Assembly (NCBI RefSeq): GCF_002115755.1
Contig: NZ_JFKA01000001.1
Span: forward strand, 248,001-312,000
Direction: 5' to 3'
Length of the DNA: 64,000 nucleotides
Origin: Thalassospira mesophila
Lineage (GTDB): Bacteria > Pseudomonadota > Alphaproteobacteria > Rhodospirillales > Thalassospiraceae
The translations under genes and the position numbers were made by a program. Position 1 is the stretch's first letter. Every line of letters starts with the position of its first letter. The notes below the pieces were generated by a model. It did no database searches. It had not been told where the DNA came from and saw only the letters and a program-made list of their open reading frames with translations. Shown piece after piece: positions 46,717-54,705 of the stretch.

Positions 46717-47776
46717 GATCCACCTGGACATAATTATATGCGTTATTAGACATTGTCTTGATTTCATGTAGATAGTTAGAGTTCATGACATAAATATCTG
46801 ACCCTAAAGGAAGATTGGCCAATCCTTCTTCTGGTGATTGCACCTTTATACCCGTAGCAGGTAAGAACTTTCCTTGTTTTCGGGGGTTTATGTCGATAAC
46901 TACATCTACCGTTTGGCCGATTCTGGATTTAAGTAAGGAAAATATAACCCCCTTGGAAGCCCCGCCCCAGATTGCACTTTTTGCGGTCGTGCCGATGCTT
47001 CTTTCCGAAAGGGAATTTGTAAAATCGGAAGGGAAGGTTACCGGGTCATCGGTGTCTCTGCGAGGAGTTCTAAGCGAGGAAAGTTCGGCAACAACATAAA
47101 TATACTGTCCGCCAAATATTTTCCCGGATTTAATTACATTTTCAAACATTCGATAAAAGTCGGAAATTCTAAAGTAATTAACATGCTCATAAAAAATATC
47201 AAACCATGATTTTTTTTGACAAATCCATTCAAAACATGGGACTTCTATGTAAATCCTTCCCTTGCCAAGGTTTGCATTCTTCAAATCCATTAGAAAATTA
47301 AAAGGATCCTGAATGTGCTCCAGAACGTGACGTAAAATTAATCCGGTTCCGGAAATCCCCAAACCTGGTTCAAAGTATCTGCGTTGAACTTTGGAGTTAC
47401 TTCCTTCATAAGTCGGATCGAAGCCGGTTACGTCTATTCCTTTGTCCAAAAGTTTTTCCAGAAAAAGTCCTTTTCCGCACCCTACTTCAACGAGGGAGTG
47501 GCGCCCCATGTATTCTTCTACAATACAGGACACTTCCTCAAGATGATTTTGGAAATGAGCACTTACTCCTTGCTCATTCTGATAGTTTTCGTCGTAAATC
47601 ATTAATTCTGGACGAAAAGAACTGTTATAGATCAAGCCGGTATTGCGATCTTCAACAAGTTTTATATCGCCTCTGGGACAGTCTTTCGCAAGTCTTTCAG
47701 TCGCATACATACGATTCTGAAAAACCGGAAAATCCGACTGCTCATATAAGACTTTATCGACAGTATATGTCGTCAT
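46709..47776 (-). CDS. Class I SAM methyltransferase with C-methyltransferase-like C-terminal domain
   Basis: A 355-residue protein. The SAM site is HSLVEVGCGKGLFLEKLLDKGIDVTGFDPTYEG (Methyltransf_23 type), followed by LILRHVLEHIQDPFNFLMDL. The C-terminal part SAIWGGASKGVIFSLLKSRIG and VIDINPRKQGKFLPATGIKVQSPEE looks like the Methyltransf_14 domain of sugar C-methyltransferases, also seen in the neighbour at 48611. It lacks the N-terminal zinc-type cysteines of that neighbour. It overlaps the reductase gene by four bases (ATGA). Possibly a second sugar methylation step. Confidence 0.8.
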   Translation of the reverse strand: MTTYTVDKVLYEQSDFPVFQNRMYATERLAKDCPRGDIKLVEDRNTGLIYNSSFRPELMIYDENYQNEQGVSAHFQNHLEEVSCIVEEYMGRHSLVEVGCGKGLFLEKLLDKGIDVTGFDPTYEGSNSKVQRRYFEPGLGISGTGLILRHVLEHIQDPFNFLMDLKNANLGKGRIYIEVPCFEWICQKKSWFDIFYEHVNYFRISDFYRMFENVIKSGKIFGGQYIYVVAELSSLRTPRRDTDDPVTFPSDFTNSLSERSIGTTAKSAIWGGASKGVIFSLLKSRIGQTVDVVIDINPRKQGKFLPATGIKVQSPEEGLANLPLGSDIYVMNSNYLHEIKTMSNNAYNYVQVDHE

Positions 47777-48609
47777 TGTATTCTATCGTCCTTCATGCCA
47801 ATGACACATTTTGGATCAAAAATGTTTTCTTTTCGAGAGCCAAAGCACAATAAATCTATTCTACCATACTCTGCTGCAATGCTTTCAGCCAGCTGTCTCA
47901 CGGTAATTGGAATGCCAGAACATATGTTGGCTGCACCCTGATAGGAACTTAAGGCAACGTTTGCGATTTCCCTGCCTGCATCGCGTACATTCATGAAATC
48001 CCGAATTTGCATGCCGTTGGTGAGTTCGACTGGTTGTCCAGTTGATAGCCGAGAATGGATGTACGGAACAAGTCGCCTTTCGTCTTCACCATCGCCATAT
48101 AGGTAAAATAAACGGCACCAGGCAAATTCAATACCTTGCTCAGGCAAGTAGCAAGATAGCATCTGAAATGTCGCAGTTTTTGATGCAGCATAAAGGCTTT
48201 TTGGTAACAAAGGTGTCTCGGTGGAGAGGACGCCGCCGGAAAGGTCGTATTCAAAGCATGTGCCAATACCGACAATCCGGCGGACGCCCGCTTTTGCAGC
48301 GCCTTTTGCCATTCGCAAGGTTCCGCCTAAGCAGTCTATATTTTTTTCTGACGTCAAATATTTACCGGGTTCTGTATACCATGCGGAGTGAATAATGGTG
48401 TCCACATTAATAGATGCTTTCGCCCACCATGTTTCGCTTTCTGAGAAGATATCCTCAGAAAAAATTACATCGATCGGCTGTTTTTGTCCCGCTAGTTTGT
48501 GGTCATGCCCTGTTCTCGCAACGATTCGAACTTCTACTCCTATTTTTAACAGATTATCCAATATCTGGCGGCCGACGAAACCTGTGGCGCCTGTTAATAA
48601 GACAATCAT
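47773..48609 (-). CDS. NAD-dependent epimerase/dehydratase (likely NDP-4-keto sugar reductase)
   Basis: A 278-residue extended SDR. The Rossmann motif is IVLLTGATGFVGRQILDNLL; the active-site Tyr and Lys are in SLYAASKTATFQML, with a preceding Thr/Ser region GIGTCFEYDLSGG. In its position after the 3,5-epimerase and C-methyltransferase it would be the 4-ketoreductase that finishes the NDP-sugar. That role is inferred from order; a 4-epimerase function is also possible. Confidence 0.83.
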   Translation of the reverse strand: MIVLLTGATGFVGRQILDNLLKIGVEVRIVARTGHDHKLAGQKQPIDVIFSEDIFSESETWWAKASINVDTIIHSAWYTEPGKYLTSEKNIDCLGGTLRMAKGAAKAGVRRIVGIGTCFEYDLSGGVLSTETPLLPKSLYAASKTATFQMLSCYLPEQGIEFAWCRLFYLYGDGEDERRLVPYIHSRLSTGQPVELTNGMQIRDFMNVRDAGREIANVALSSYQGAANICSGIPITVRQLAESIAAEYGRIDLLCFGSRKENIFDPKCVIGMKDDRIQ

Positions 48610-48610
48610 G

Positions 48611-49834
48611 TCAAAAAAACTTTATTTCAGGAATAGCAGTAAAAAATGACGTCCCTTGTTCAGCTAAAAACATATTATTATGTTCTATTTCTGAAGCTAT
48701 ATTCCATGGTAATATAAGCAGATAGTCAGGTCTATTTTCACTAAGCATGCTAGGGGCATGTATAGGAATGTGACTGCCTGGCATATATTTTCCTTGTTTG
48801 GCTGGTGCGGCATCACAAACGAACGGGATCAGGTCGGGTTTTACCCCGGCGTAGTTGAGCAGGGTATTTCCTTTGGCGGCCGCGCCATAGGCAGCCACTG
48901 TTTTGCCGTCGTTTTTGGCCTGAAGCAGGAAGGCGAGCAGATCATTCTTGACCGTGTCGGCCCGGTCCTGAAAATCGCGATAGATTGCAATGTCCTGCAA
49001 TCCGCGCTTTTCTTCTTCATTAAGAATATCTGTTACGGCGTTAGATGCTGGGCGTGGATCGTCAACGTGGCAGCCATATACGCGCAGGCTTCCGCCGTGG
49101 GTGGACAATTCCTCTACATCGGCCACCCGTAAGCCCGCAGCTTTGAATATCCGCTTCACAGTGTAGAGCGATAGATAGGAGAAGTGCTCGTGATAGACTG
49201 TGTCGAATTGAGTGAATTCCATCAGTCGCATAACATGCGGGAATTCAAGTGTGATGGTGCCGCCGGGCTTTAACAGGGTTTTCAGTCCGCGTGTGAAATC
49301 ATTGATGTCGGGCACGTGGGCATAGACATTGTTGCCTGCAATCAGGTCAGCTTGTTGGCCATCTGCGACCAGTTTTTGGGCAAGGGCTTGACCAAAAAAT
49401 TCGCGAAGTATCGGTATACCTTGTTGCTCGGCAACGATGGCCGTGCTGGCGGTTGGCTCGATCCCCAGGCAGGGAATATTCTTGGCGACAAAGTTCCGCA
49501 GCAGGTAGCCATCGTTTGAGGCAATTTCGACAACCAGATTTTCCGAACCGAGATCAAGTTTCTCGATCATAGCCTTGGCATAGCGCTCAGCATGTTCAAG
49601 CCAACTTTTAGACGTGCTTGAAAAATAAGCATAATCCTGATTGAACAGTTCATCTGCCTGCGCATAATCTTCGGTTTGCACCAGCCAGCACTCGGTGCAA
49701 ACCTTGATTTGCAGAGGATAATATCTTTCCGGCTTTGAGAGGTCTGCTACCGTCAGATAGGCGTTTGATGGGGGGGCAAAACCAAGATCCAGAAAGGTTT
49801 GCTCCAAAGGCGTATTGCAATGGCGGCAATTCAT
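48611..49834 (-). CDS. NDP-sugar C-methyltransferase (TylCIII/TcaB9-like)
   Basis: A 407-residue protein with the three-part layout of sugar C-methyltransferases. An N-terminal zinc-type domain has CRHCNTPLEQ and later VCTECW. The central SAM domain is VVEIASNDGYLLRNFVAKNIPCLGIEP and the active loop FDTVYHEHFSYLSLYTVKRIF, where the His-Glu-His may act as base. The C-terminal domain reads AAYGAAAKGNTLLNYAG. Relatives methylate C-3 of 4-keto-6-deoxy sugars, giving branched sugars. It overlaps the epimerase gene by four bases, so it is placed to act on the RfbG-derived keto sugar. Confidence 0.88.
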   Translation of the reverse strand: MNCRHCNTPLEQTFLDLGFAPPSNAYLTVADLSKPERYYPLQIKVCTECWLVQTEDYAQADELFNQDYAYFSSTSKSWLEHAERYAKAMIEKLDLGSENLVVEIASNDGYLLRNFVAKNIPCLGIEPTASTAIVAEQQGIPILREFFGQALAQKLVADGQQADLIAGNNVYAHVPDINDFTRGLKTLLKPGGTITLEFPHVMRLMEFTQFDTVYHEHFSYLSLYTVKRIFKAAGLRVADVEELSTHGGSLRVYGCHVDDPRPASNAVTDILNEEEKRGLQDIAIYRDFQDRADTVKNDLLAFLLQAKNDGKTVAAYGAAAKGNTLLNYAGVKPDLIPFVCDAAPAKQGKYMPGSHIPIHAPSMLSENRPDYLLILPWNIASEIEHNNMFLAEQGTSFFTAIPEIKFF

Positions 49835-50391
49835 AGAACTACCCCCTGAAATTGAGCGTTCAGCATTGGATGATTGCCATCTTTATTCGAAATTTCGGTG
49901 ACGGCCAGTGGCCAGTTAATCGCCAATACGGGATCTTGGGGATTAAGCCCGACCTCCGCGGAGGGTGTATAGGGTGCGGAGTGGCAATACAGCAATTCCG
50001 CATCCGCCGTCAGGGTTTGAAAGCCATGGGCAAAGCCCTCCGGGATCAGCAGGGCTTGACCGTTTTCTGCAGAAAGGCGTTCGGCATGCCATTGCAGGAA
50101 TGTCGATGAATTTTTGCGAAGATCGACGGCGACGTCCCAAACTTCGCCCCGGATGCATGTCACGAGTTTGGCCTCGGCGTATGGCGGTAACTGGAAATGC
50201 ATACCACGCACAGAACCCTGTTTTGACGTTTGGGTATGATTGATCTGCGAGATCTGTTTGCACCATCCGACAGAAGATAGTTCCTCCACACAAAAAATTC
50301 GCGAGAAAAATCCCCGGTTGTCCCCCAGATATTGGCGGGTAATCTTCTGGAGCCCGTCAAGTGGCAGCGGGATGATTTCAAAACGACTCAC
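49831..50391 (-). CDS. NDP-4-keto-6-deoxyglucose 3,5- (or 3-/5-) epimerase, RfbC family
   Basis: A 186-residue cupin-type epimerase. Motifs: GDNRGFFSRIFCVEEL, QINHTQTSKQGSVRGMHFQLPPYAEAKLVTCIRGEVWDVAVDLR, where the His of RGMHFQ is the catalytic base, and LLIPEGFAHGFQTL. The GTG start at 50391 overlaps the rfbG stop as GTGA. Because rfbF and rfbG precede it, the substrate is more likely CDP-4-keto-6-deoxyglucose than the dTDP form. Whether it inverts one or two centres cannot be told. Confidence 0.88.
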   Translation of the reverse strand: MSRFEIIPLPLDGLQKITRQYLGDNRGFFSRIFCVEELSSVGWCKQISQINHTQTSKQGSVRGMHFQLPPYAEAKLVTCIRGEVWDVAVDLRKNSSTFLQWHAERLSAENGQALLIPEGFAHGFQTLTADAELLYCHSAPYTPSAEVGLNPQDPVLAINWPLAVTEISNKDGNHPMLNAQFQGVVL

Positions 50392-51479
50392 AGCGTGTCC
50401 TCGTAAGCCGCTATTTCGGCATGGCAAAGGGCGGCTCCATCACGGCCGTTGGCTTGCGCACGATACCAGTTCATCGTTCGACGGACCGTTTCGGGCAATG
50501 CCCATTTCGGCTTTACATCCAGAACGGAACGGCTTTTTGAATTGTCGAGCGCGAGCAATCCGGCTTCGTGTGGGCCCTCATGCCCATCGCCATAAACGAT
50601 CTCTCCTTGGCCGAAGGTGTCGCGGGCGAGATCGATAACCGTTCGAACGCTCGCAGCATCATTTGCCGAAGGGCCGAAGTTATAGGCTCCAGCATAGGAT
50701 ATATCGTTGAAAAGGGCTTCGGCCAAGCGTAGATAACCATGAAGGGGTTCAAGTACGTGCTGCCAGGGGCGCACCGCATCTGGACGACGGATATGCAGCG
50801 ACGTTCCTGATGTCCAGGCCCGGACAGCATCGGGAATAAGCCGATCCTCCGACCAATCACCGCCGCCAATTACATTGCCCGCGCGCGCTGTTGCTACGCC
50901 AATGCCTTCCTGGGCAAGAAACGCATCACGATAGCTTGCAATGACGAGCTCGCTGGCAGCTTTACTGGCACTGTAAGGATCATGGCCACCAAGCGCATCG
51001 CTTTCACGGTATGGCCATAGCCATTCGCGGTTTTGATAGACTTTGTCCGTGGTGACCATCACAACAGACTTGACGCACTTAAGGCCACGTAAGGCTTCCA
51101 AAAGATTGGCGGTCCCCATAACGTTGGTGCTGAAGGTATCCAACGGCTGCCGGTAACTCGCGCGGACAAGGGGCTGTGCGGCAAGATGGAAGATGATCTC
51201 TGGTCGGGCGTCCCGGATTAGCTTTTTCAGCGGATCCGCATTCCGTATGTCGCAGAAATGGCTATTCAGCACTGTCGTTTGGATCGCCGAAAGCTCGAAC
51301 AGATTTGGTGTGCCTGCAGGAGGCAGGCTGATGCCCGATACTTTGGCACCCAGGCTGCTTAGCCACAGAGTTAACCATGATCCTTTGAATCCTGTGTGCC
51401 CGGTTATGAGGACTGACTTGTCCTTCCAAAATCCGTTGCCAAACTGTTTTCTAGGGGGATTTGTCACCATTTTTTCCAT
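50388..51479 (-). CDS. rfbG: CDP-glucose 4,6-dehydratase
   Basis: A 363-residue extended SDR that turns CDP-glucose into CDP-4-keto-6-deoxyglucose. The Rossmann motif is VLITGHTGFKGSWLTLWLSSLG; the Tyr-Lys pair is in GHDPYSASKAASELVIASYRDAFL; also FHLAAQPLVRASYRQPLDTFSTNVMGT and VIGGGDWSEDRLIPDAVRAW, typical of RfbG. ATG codons at 51500, 51479 and 51470 are in frame; 51479 has AGG just upstream and overlaps the rfbF stop. Confidence 0.94.
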   Translation of the reverse strand: MEKMVTNPPRKQFGNGFWKDKSVLITGHTGFKGSWLTLWLSSLGAKVSGISLPPAGTPNLFELSAIQTTVLNSHFCDIRNADPLKKLIRDARPEIIFHLAAQPLVRASYRQPLDTFSTNVMGTANLLEALRGLKCVKSVVMVTTDKVYQNREWLWPYRESDALGGHDPYSASKAASELVIASYRDAFLAQEGIGVATARAGNVIGGGDWSEDRLIPDAVRAWTSGTSLHIRRPDAVRPWQHVLEPLHGYLRLAEALFNDISYAGAYNFGPSANDAASVRTVIDLARDTFGQGEIVYGDGHEGPHEAGLLALDNSKSRSVLDVKPKWALPETVRRTMNWYRAQANGRDGAALCHAEIAAYEDTL

Positions 51480-52234
51480 GGTGCCTGACCGCTTTCCCAT
51501 AAAGTTTCAAGCTGGTTCTTGTCACGTAAGGTGTCCATCGGCTGCCAAAATCCCTGATGTTCAAATGCCATGAGTTCTCCTGTTTGGGCGAGCCGGACTA
51601 ATGGCGTTCCTTCCCAGCTTGTCTGGTCTCCGTCGATAAGTGGCAATACTTTGGGCGAGAGTACAAAGAAGCCGCCGTTTATCAGGCCGCCGTCTCCGCG
51701 CGGTTTTTCGGAAAAGCCGGTTACGGCTGCGCCGGTTTTTTCCAGTGCACCATAGCGGCCAGGTGGTTGTACTGCGGTTACGGTCGCACTTTTACCGTGC
51801 TCTTTGTGAAACTTGATTAAAGCAGAAATATCCAGATCGCAGACGCCGTCACCATAGGTAAAGCAGAAGGCATCTTCATCCTTTAAATATTCGGAAACGC
51901 GCTTGAGACGCCCCCCCGTCAGCGTATTGTCGCCGGTATCAATCAAGGTGACGCGCCATGGTTCAGCTTTTTGCTGATGTACTTCCATTTTGTTGTCTTG
52001 CATATCAAAGGTGACGTCAGACATATGGAGGAAGTAATTGGCAAAATATTCTTTGATCACGTAGCCTTTATATCCGCAGCAAATGACGAAGTCGTTTACG
52101 CCATGGGCGGAATAAATTTTCATGATGTGCCAAAGAATTGGCTTTCCACCAATTTCGATCATCGGTTTGGGCCTAAGGTGCGTCTCTTCAGAGATGCGGG
52201 TACCAAGTCCCCCAGCGAGAATGACTGCTTTCAA
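51464..52234 (-). CDS. rfbF: Glucose-1-phosphate cytidylyltransferase
   Basis: A 256-residue nucleotidyltransferase that makes CDP-glucose from CTP and glucose-1-phosphate. It begins KAVILAGGLGTRISEETHLRPKPMIEIGGKPILWHIMKIY, the RfbF signature (note Glu-Glu-Thr). Later DAFCFTYGDGVCDLDISALIKFHKEH and INGGFFVLSPKVLPLIDGDQTSWEGTPL are typical. It starts 14 bases after the flippase stop and its end overlaps rfbG. It commits the operon to a CDP-linked deoxysugar. Confidence 0.95.
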   Translation of the reverse strand: MKAVILAGGLGTRISEETHLRPKPMIEIGGKPILWHIMKIYSAHGVNDFVICCGYKGYVIKEYFANYFLHMSDVTFDMQDNKMEVHQQKAEPWRVTLIDTGDNTLTGGRLKRVSEYLKDEDAFCFTYGDGVCDLDISALIKFHKEHGKSATVTAVQPPGRYGALEKTGAAVTGFSEKPRGDGGLINGGFFVLSPKVLPLIDGDQTSWEGTPLVRLAQTGELMAFEHQGFWQPMDTLRDKNQLETLWESGQAPWKKW

Positions 52235-52248
52235 GGTTTATTTCCTGA

Positions 52249-54069
52249 TTATTCAATGATGCTTTCGGCGACATCTGTTTTGGGCACACCGACCATGTTT
52301 CGAAAATCCTTGCTCTGAGCAAGCAGTTCTTCAAAGCTTCCCTGACTACGTATTTGGCCTTTTTCAAGAAAGTAAATTACGTCACAATCTCGCACAGTTG
52401 ACAGGCGATGTGCGATGAGAATGATCGTAATTTCATGACCTAGATTGTGAATGGCCTCCATTACAGCTTTTTCTGTAAGGTTATCAAGCGCGCTTGTTGC
52501 TTCGTCAAGAATAAGAACTTGCGGGTTATGATAAAGCGCGCGTGCGATGCCTATTCTTTGACGCTGACCACCAGAAAGGCGGACGCCGCGCTCGCCAATG
52601 TCTGTGTCGTAACCTTTAGGAAGTTCGCCAATAACAAATTCGTGTAAATTTGCAATACGTGCTGCCCGTAAAATAGCACTTTGATTGATTTCTTCCTTGG
52701 CAACACCAAATGCGATATTGGCCGTAACAGTGTCGTCAGTCAGATATATATGCTGTGGAACGTATCCAATGATTTTTTGCCACTCGCGTACGTTGTCGTC
52801 AATAATGATAGTGTCATCGACTTTTAAGTTGCCATGCTGTGGGTGCAAAAGGCCAAGAAGTAAATCAATGGTGGTTGTCTTGCCGCTTCCTGTGGTGCCG
52901 ACAAGGCCAACGATGCTGTGAGCTGCTATGGTAAGGTCGAGGTTATTGATCGCAGGCTGTTTTATGCCTGGATATGCATAAGTGATGTTTTCCAGCGAAA
53001 TTTTGTCTTTTACTTCTAAAGAGTGTGTCGAGACATTTTTGTTCTTTTTTATCTCTGCGTGACTCTTCATGTCGTCATACAAGACATCAAGAGCTGTGCT
53101 GGAAAATCTTAGTGCCGTGATGTTTTGGTACATGATTTGTAAAGCAGGTAGTAGTCGGTATGCCGCGAAAGCATAGAGCGTAAGAACGGGAAGTATGGAT
53201 TGAAATTCCTTGCCAGTACTCATCAGGTACAGGACAAGCACAATCATTCCGCCAAAGGCAATGGCTTCAAGCAAGAAGCGAGGTAATTGTCCGATAATGC
53301 TCGCTGTTGCTTGATGAGAGGCAAAGCGTCGGGCCGGAATTTCAAACCGGCTTAAAAATGTTTTTTCTTGCCCGGTTATTTTGACGTCTTTGATGCCTCC
53401 AAATGCTTCGGCGACGGCACGATAGCGTTCTTGATTGGCGGCAACGCGATCAGCGCCAATTCGCCCGAGATATTTACGTAGGGATCCATATATAGTTCCA
53501 TATGCAAATATAAGGATGACGCTAACCATTAGGGAAAGAGTTGGATTTGTGGCAATTAATAAGGTCATTAGCGCCACAATGACAGAAATTTGCGCTACAG
53601 CTTGCATCATTGGTGTGATGCAGCTGCTGATAACTTGTGAAACTTCGGAAAGTACAGTTTTTCCTATGTCAGAACTATGTCGATTTAAGAACCATTCATA
53701 AGGTTGTTGCAGGTAACCCGAGACTAACTGTCTTCCCAGAGAATATTCTTGCATCATTGTAAAACGTAGCTGAGCATAAGTCGTAATAGCTCTAAACATT
53801 ATAGAAAAAAGAAGAGTAGTTAGGACTGATATGCCAAGAAAGAATAAGAAAGATTCAGGAGATGTAAATTCAAGAGTTGTGTAAACGTATGAAAGATAAT
53901 GGTTGCTATGAATGGTGGATGGGTTAGATAAAACTGTCATGAAAGGCAGAATAGATGCGACACCAATAGTATCAAGTAATGCCATGATGATAATCATAAG
54001 CATGAGTACAGCACAGCGTCTACGTTCGGCTGGGCTAAGTAAGTAAATAATTTTTCTAATTAATTTCAA
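52249..54069 (-). CDS. ABC transporter, PglK-type lipid-linked oligosaccharide flippase
   Basis: A 606-residue half-transporter with six membrane helices then an ATPase. ATPase motifs: Walker A GLVGTTGSGKTTTIDLLLGLL, Q-loop GYVPQHIYLTDDTV, signature GVRLSGGQRQRIGIARAL, Walker B VLILDEATSALD, H-loop ILIAHRLSTV. The arrangement and the TM sequence DTIGVASILPFMTVLSNP resemble Campylobacter PglK, which flips lipid-linked oligosaccharide. No Wzx/Wzy pair is in the operon, which supports this reading. The start is a TTG at 54069 with only a weak ribosome site. An ops element lies 32 bases upstream. Confidence 0.87.
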   Translation of the reverse strand: MKLIRKIIYLLSPAERRRCAVLMLMIIIMALLDTIGVASILPFMTVLSNPSTIHSNHYLSYVYTTLEFTSPESFLFFLGISVLTTLLFSIMFRAITTYAQLRFTMMQEYSLGRQLVSGYLQQPYEWFLNRHSSDIGKTVLSEVSQVISSCITPMMQAVAQISVIVALMTLLIATNPTLSLMVSVILIFAYGTIYGSLRKYLGRIGADRVAANQERYRAVAEAFGGIKDVKITGQEKTFLSRFEIPARRFASHQATASIIGQLPRFLLEAIAFGGMIVLVLYLMSTGKEFQSILPVLTLYAFAAYRLLPALQIMYQNITALRFSSTALDVLYDDMKSHAEIKKNKNVSTHSLEVKDKISLENITYAYPGIKQPAINNLDLTIAAHSIVGLVGTTGSGKTTTIDLLLGLLHPQHGNLKVDDTIIIDDNVREWQKIIGYVPQHIYLTDDTVTANIAFGVAKEEINQSAILRAARIANLHEFVIGELPKGYDTDIGERGVRLSGGQRQRIGIARALYHNPQVLILDEATSALDNLTEKAVMEAIHNLGHEITIILIAHRLSTVRDCDVIYFLEKGQIRSQGSFEELLAQSKDFRNMVGVPKTDVAESIIE

Positions 54070-54101
54070 TGATTTATTCGTTTCTTTAGAGTTGATGTGG
54101 C

Positions 54102-54113
54102 CACGCTACCGCC
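54102..54113 (-). promoter_or_regulatory. ops element (RfaH recruitment site)
   Basis: On the coding (minus) strand the leader reads GGCGGTAGCGTG, an exact match to the core ops sequence known from E. coli RfaH-controlled operons. It lies in the 135-base gap after the RfaH-like gene and before the flippase gene, so a polymerase paused there could receive the RfaH-like protein and read the 17-kb operon. A chance 12-base exact match in this gap is very unlikely. Function is inferred. Confidence 0.8.
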
Positions 54114-54141
54114 ATTCGGGTGACTTTTTGGGTCAACCGCC

Positions 54142-54157
54142 GACGTCATATGACGTC
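54142..54157. promoter_or_regulatory. Perfect 16-base palindrome in the operon leader
   Basis: GACGTCATATGACGTC is fully symmetrical. It lies between the RfaH-like stop and the ops element. It could form a pause hairpin in the RNA or bind a dimeric regulator such as the winged-helix protein encoded upstream. Confidence 0.5.
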
Positions 54158-54204
54158 CAGCCCATGTTTTCTCCCGGTAGAAAATCTGTTGCGCGAAGAG
54201 GCGA

Positions 54205-54705
54205 TTATTGGGCCGGGGAGAGTAGGAACGGCGAAATCGTGGTTACCACGCTCCCGCCGAGAACTTCAAGCAGTACTCGCACGCGGCTTTCTGTCGGGAG
54301 ATCGAAAACCGACGCGACCAAATCCGCAAATGGTCCTTCCGCTATTCTAACGCTATCGCCAGGCGCAAATGGATTATCGGTGCGCGCAATCAGACCTGCT
54401 TCGTCGGTCATGTTGCGCAGGTCTTGAACGAAACCGGCAGGCAGTGCTGAAGGTTTGGCGTTTTGTATTACCAGCCGCCTTACCCCAAAAGTCCCATTGA
54501 TCGGCGTCCAGGCGTCGCGCTCAAGGTCCAATGTGACGAAAAGATAGCCGGGAAACAGGGCAGCCTTTACCGTTTCGGTTTTGCGGGCATGGCGCCTGGT
54601 TTTGCTGAAAACCGGCAGCCAGGTTTCGTAACCTTGGCGATTAAGGTTAAGCTGCGCCCGGGTTTCCTGATGTGGTGCGGTGTTGACTGCGAACCATTTG
54701 TTCAT
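54205..54705 (-). CDS. RfaH-like NusG paralog (operon-specific antiterminator)
   Basis: A 166-residue specialised NusG. The N-terminal NGN domain reads KWFAVNTAPHQETRAQLNLNRQGYETWLPVF, then AALFPGYLFVTLDLERD and INGTFGVRRLVI; the C-terminal part is FAPGDSVRIAEGPFADLVASV. The closest pattern is E. coli RfaH (LFPNYLFV, INATRGVSHFV). Some residues that contact ops in E. coli RfaH differ: the HTTT stretch is AWTP here. An ops element directly follows the gene. The start overlaps the upstream regulator's stop by four bases. Confidence 0.87.
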   Translation of the reverse strand: MNKWFAVNTAPHQETRAQLNLNRQGYETWLPVFSKTRRHARKTETVKAALFPGYLFVTLDLERDAWTPINGTFGVRRLVIQNAKPSALPAGFVQDLRNMTDEAGLIARTDNPFAPGDSVRIAEGPFADLVASVFDLPTESRVRVLLEVLGGSVVTTISPFLLSPAQ

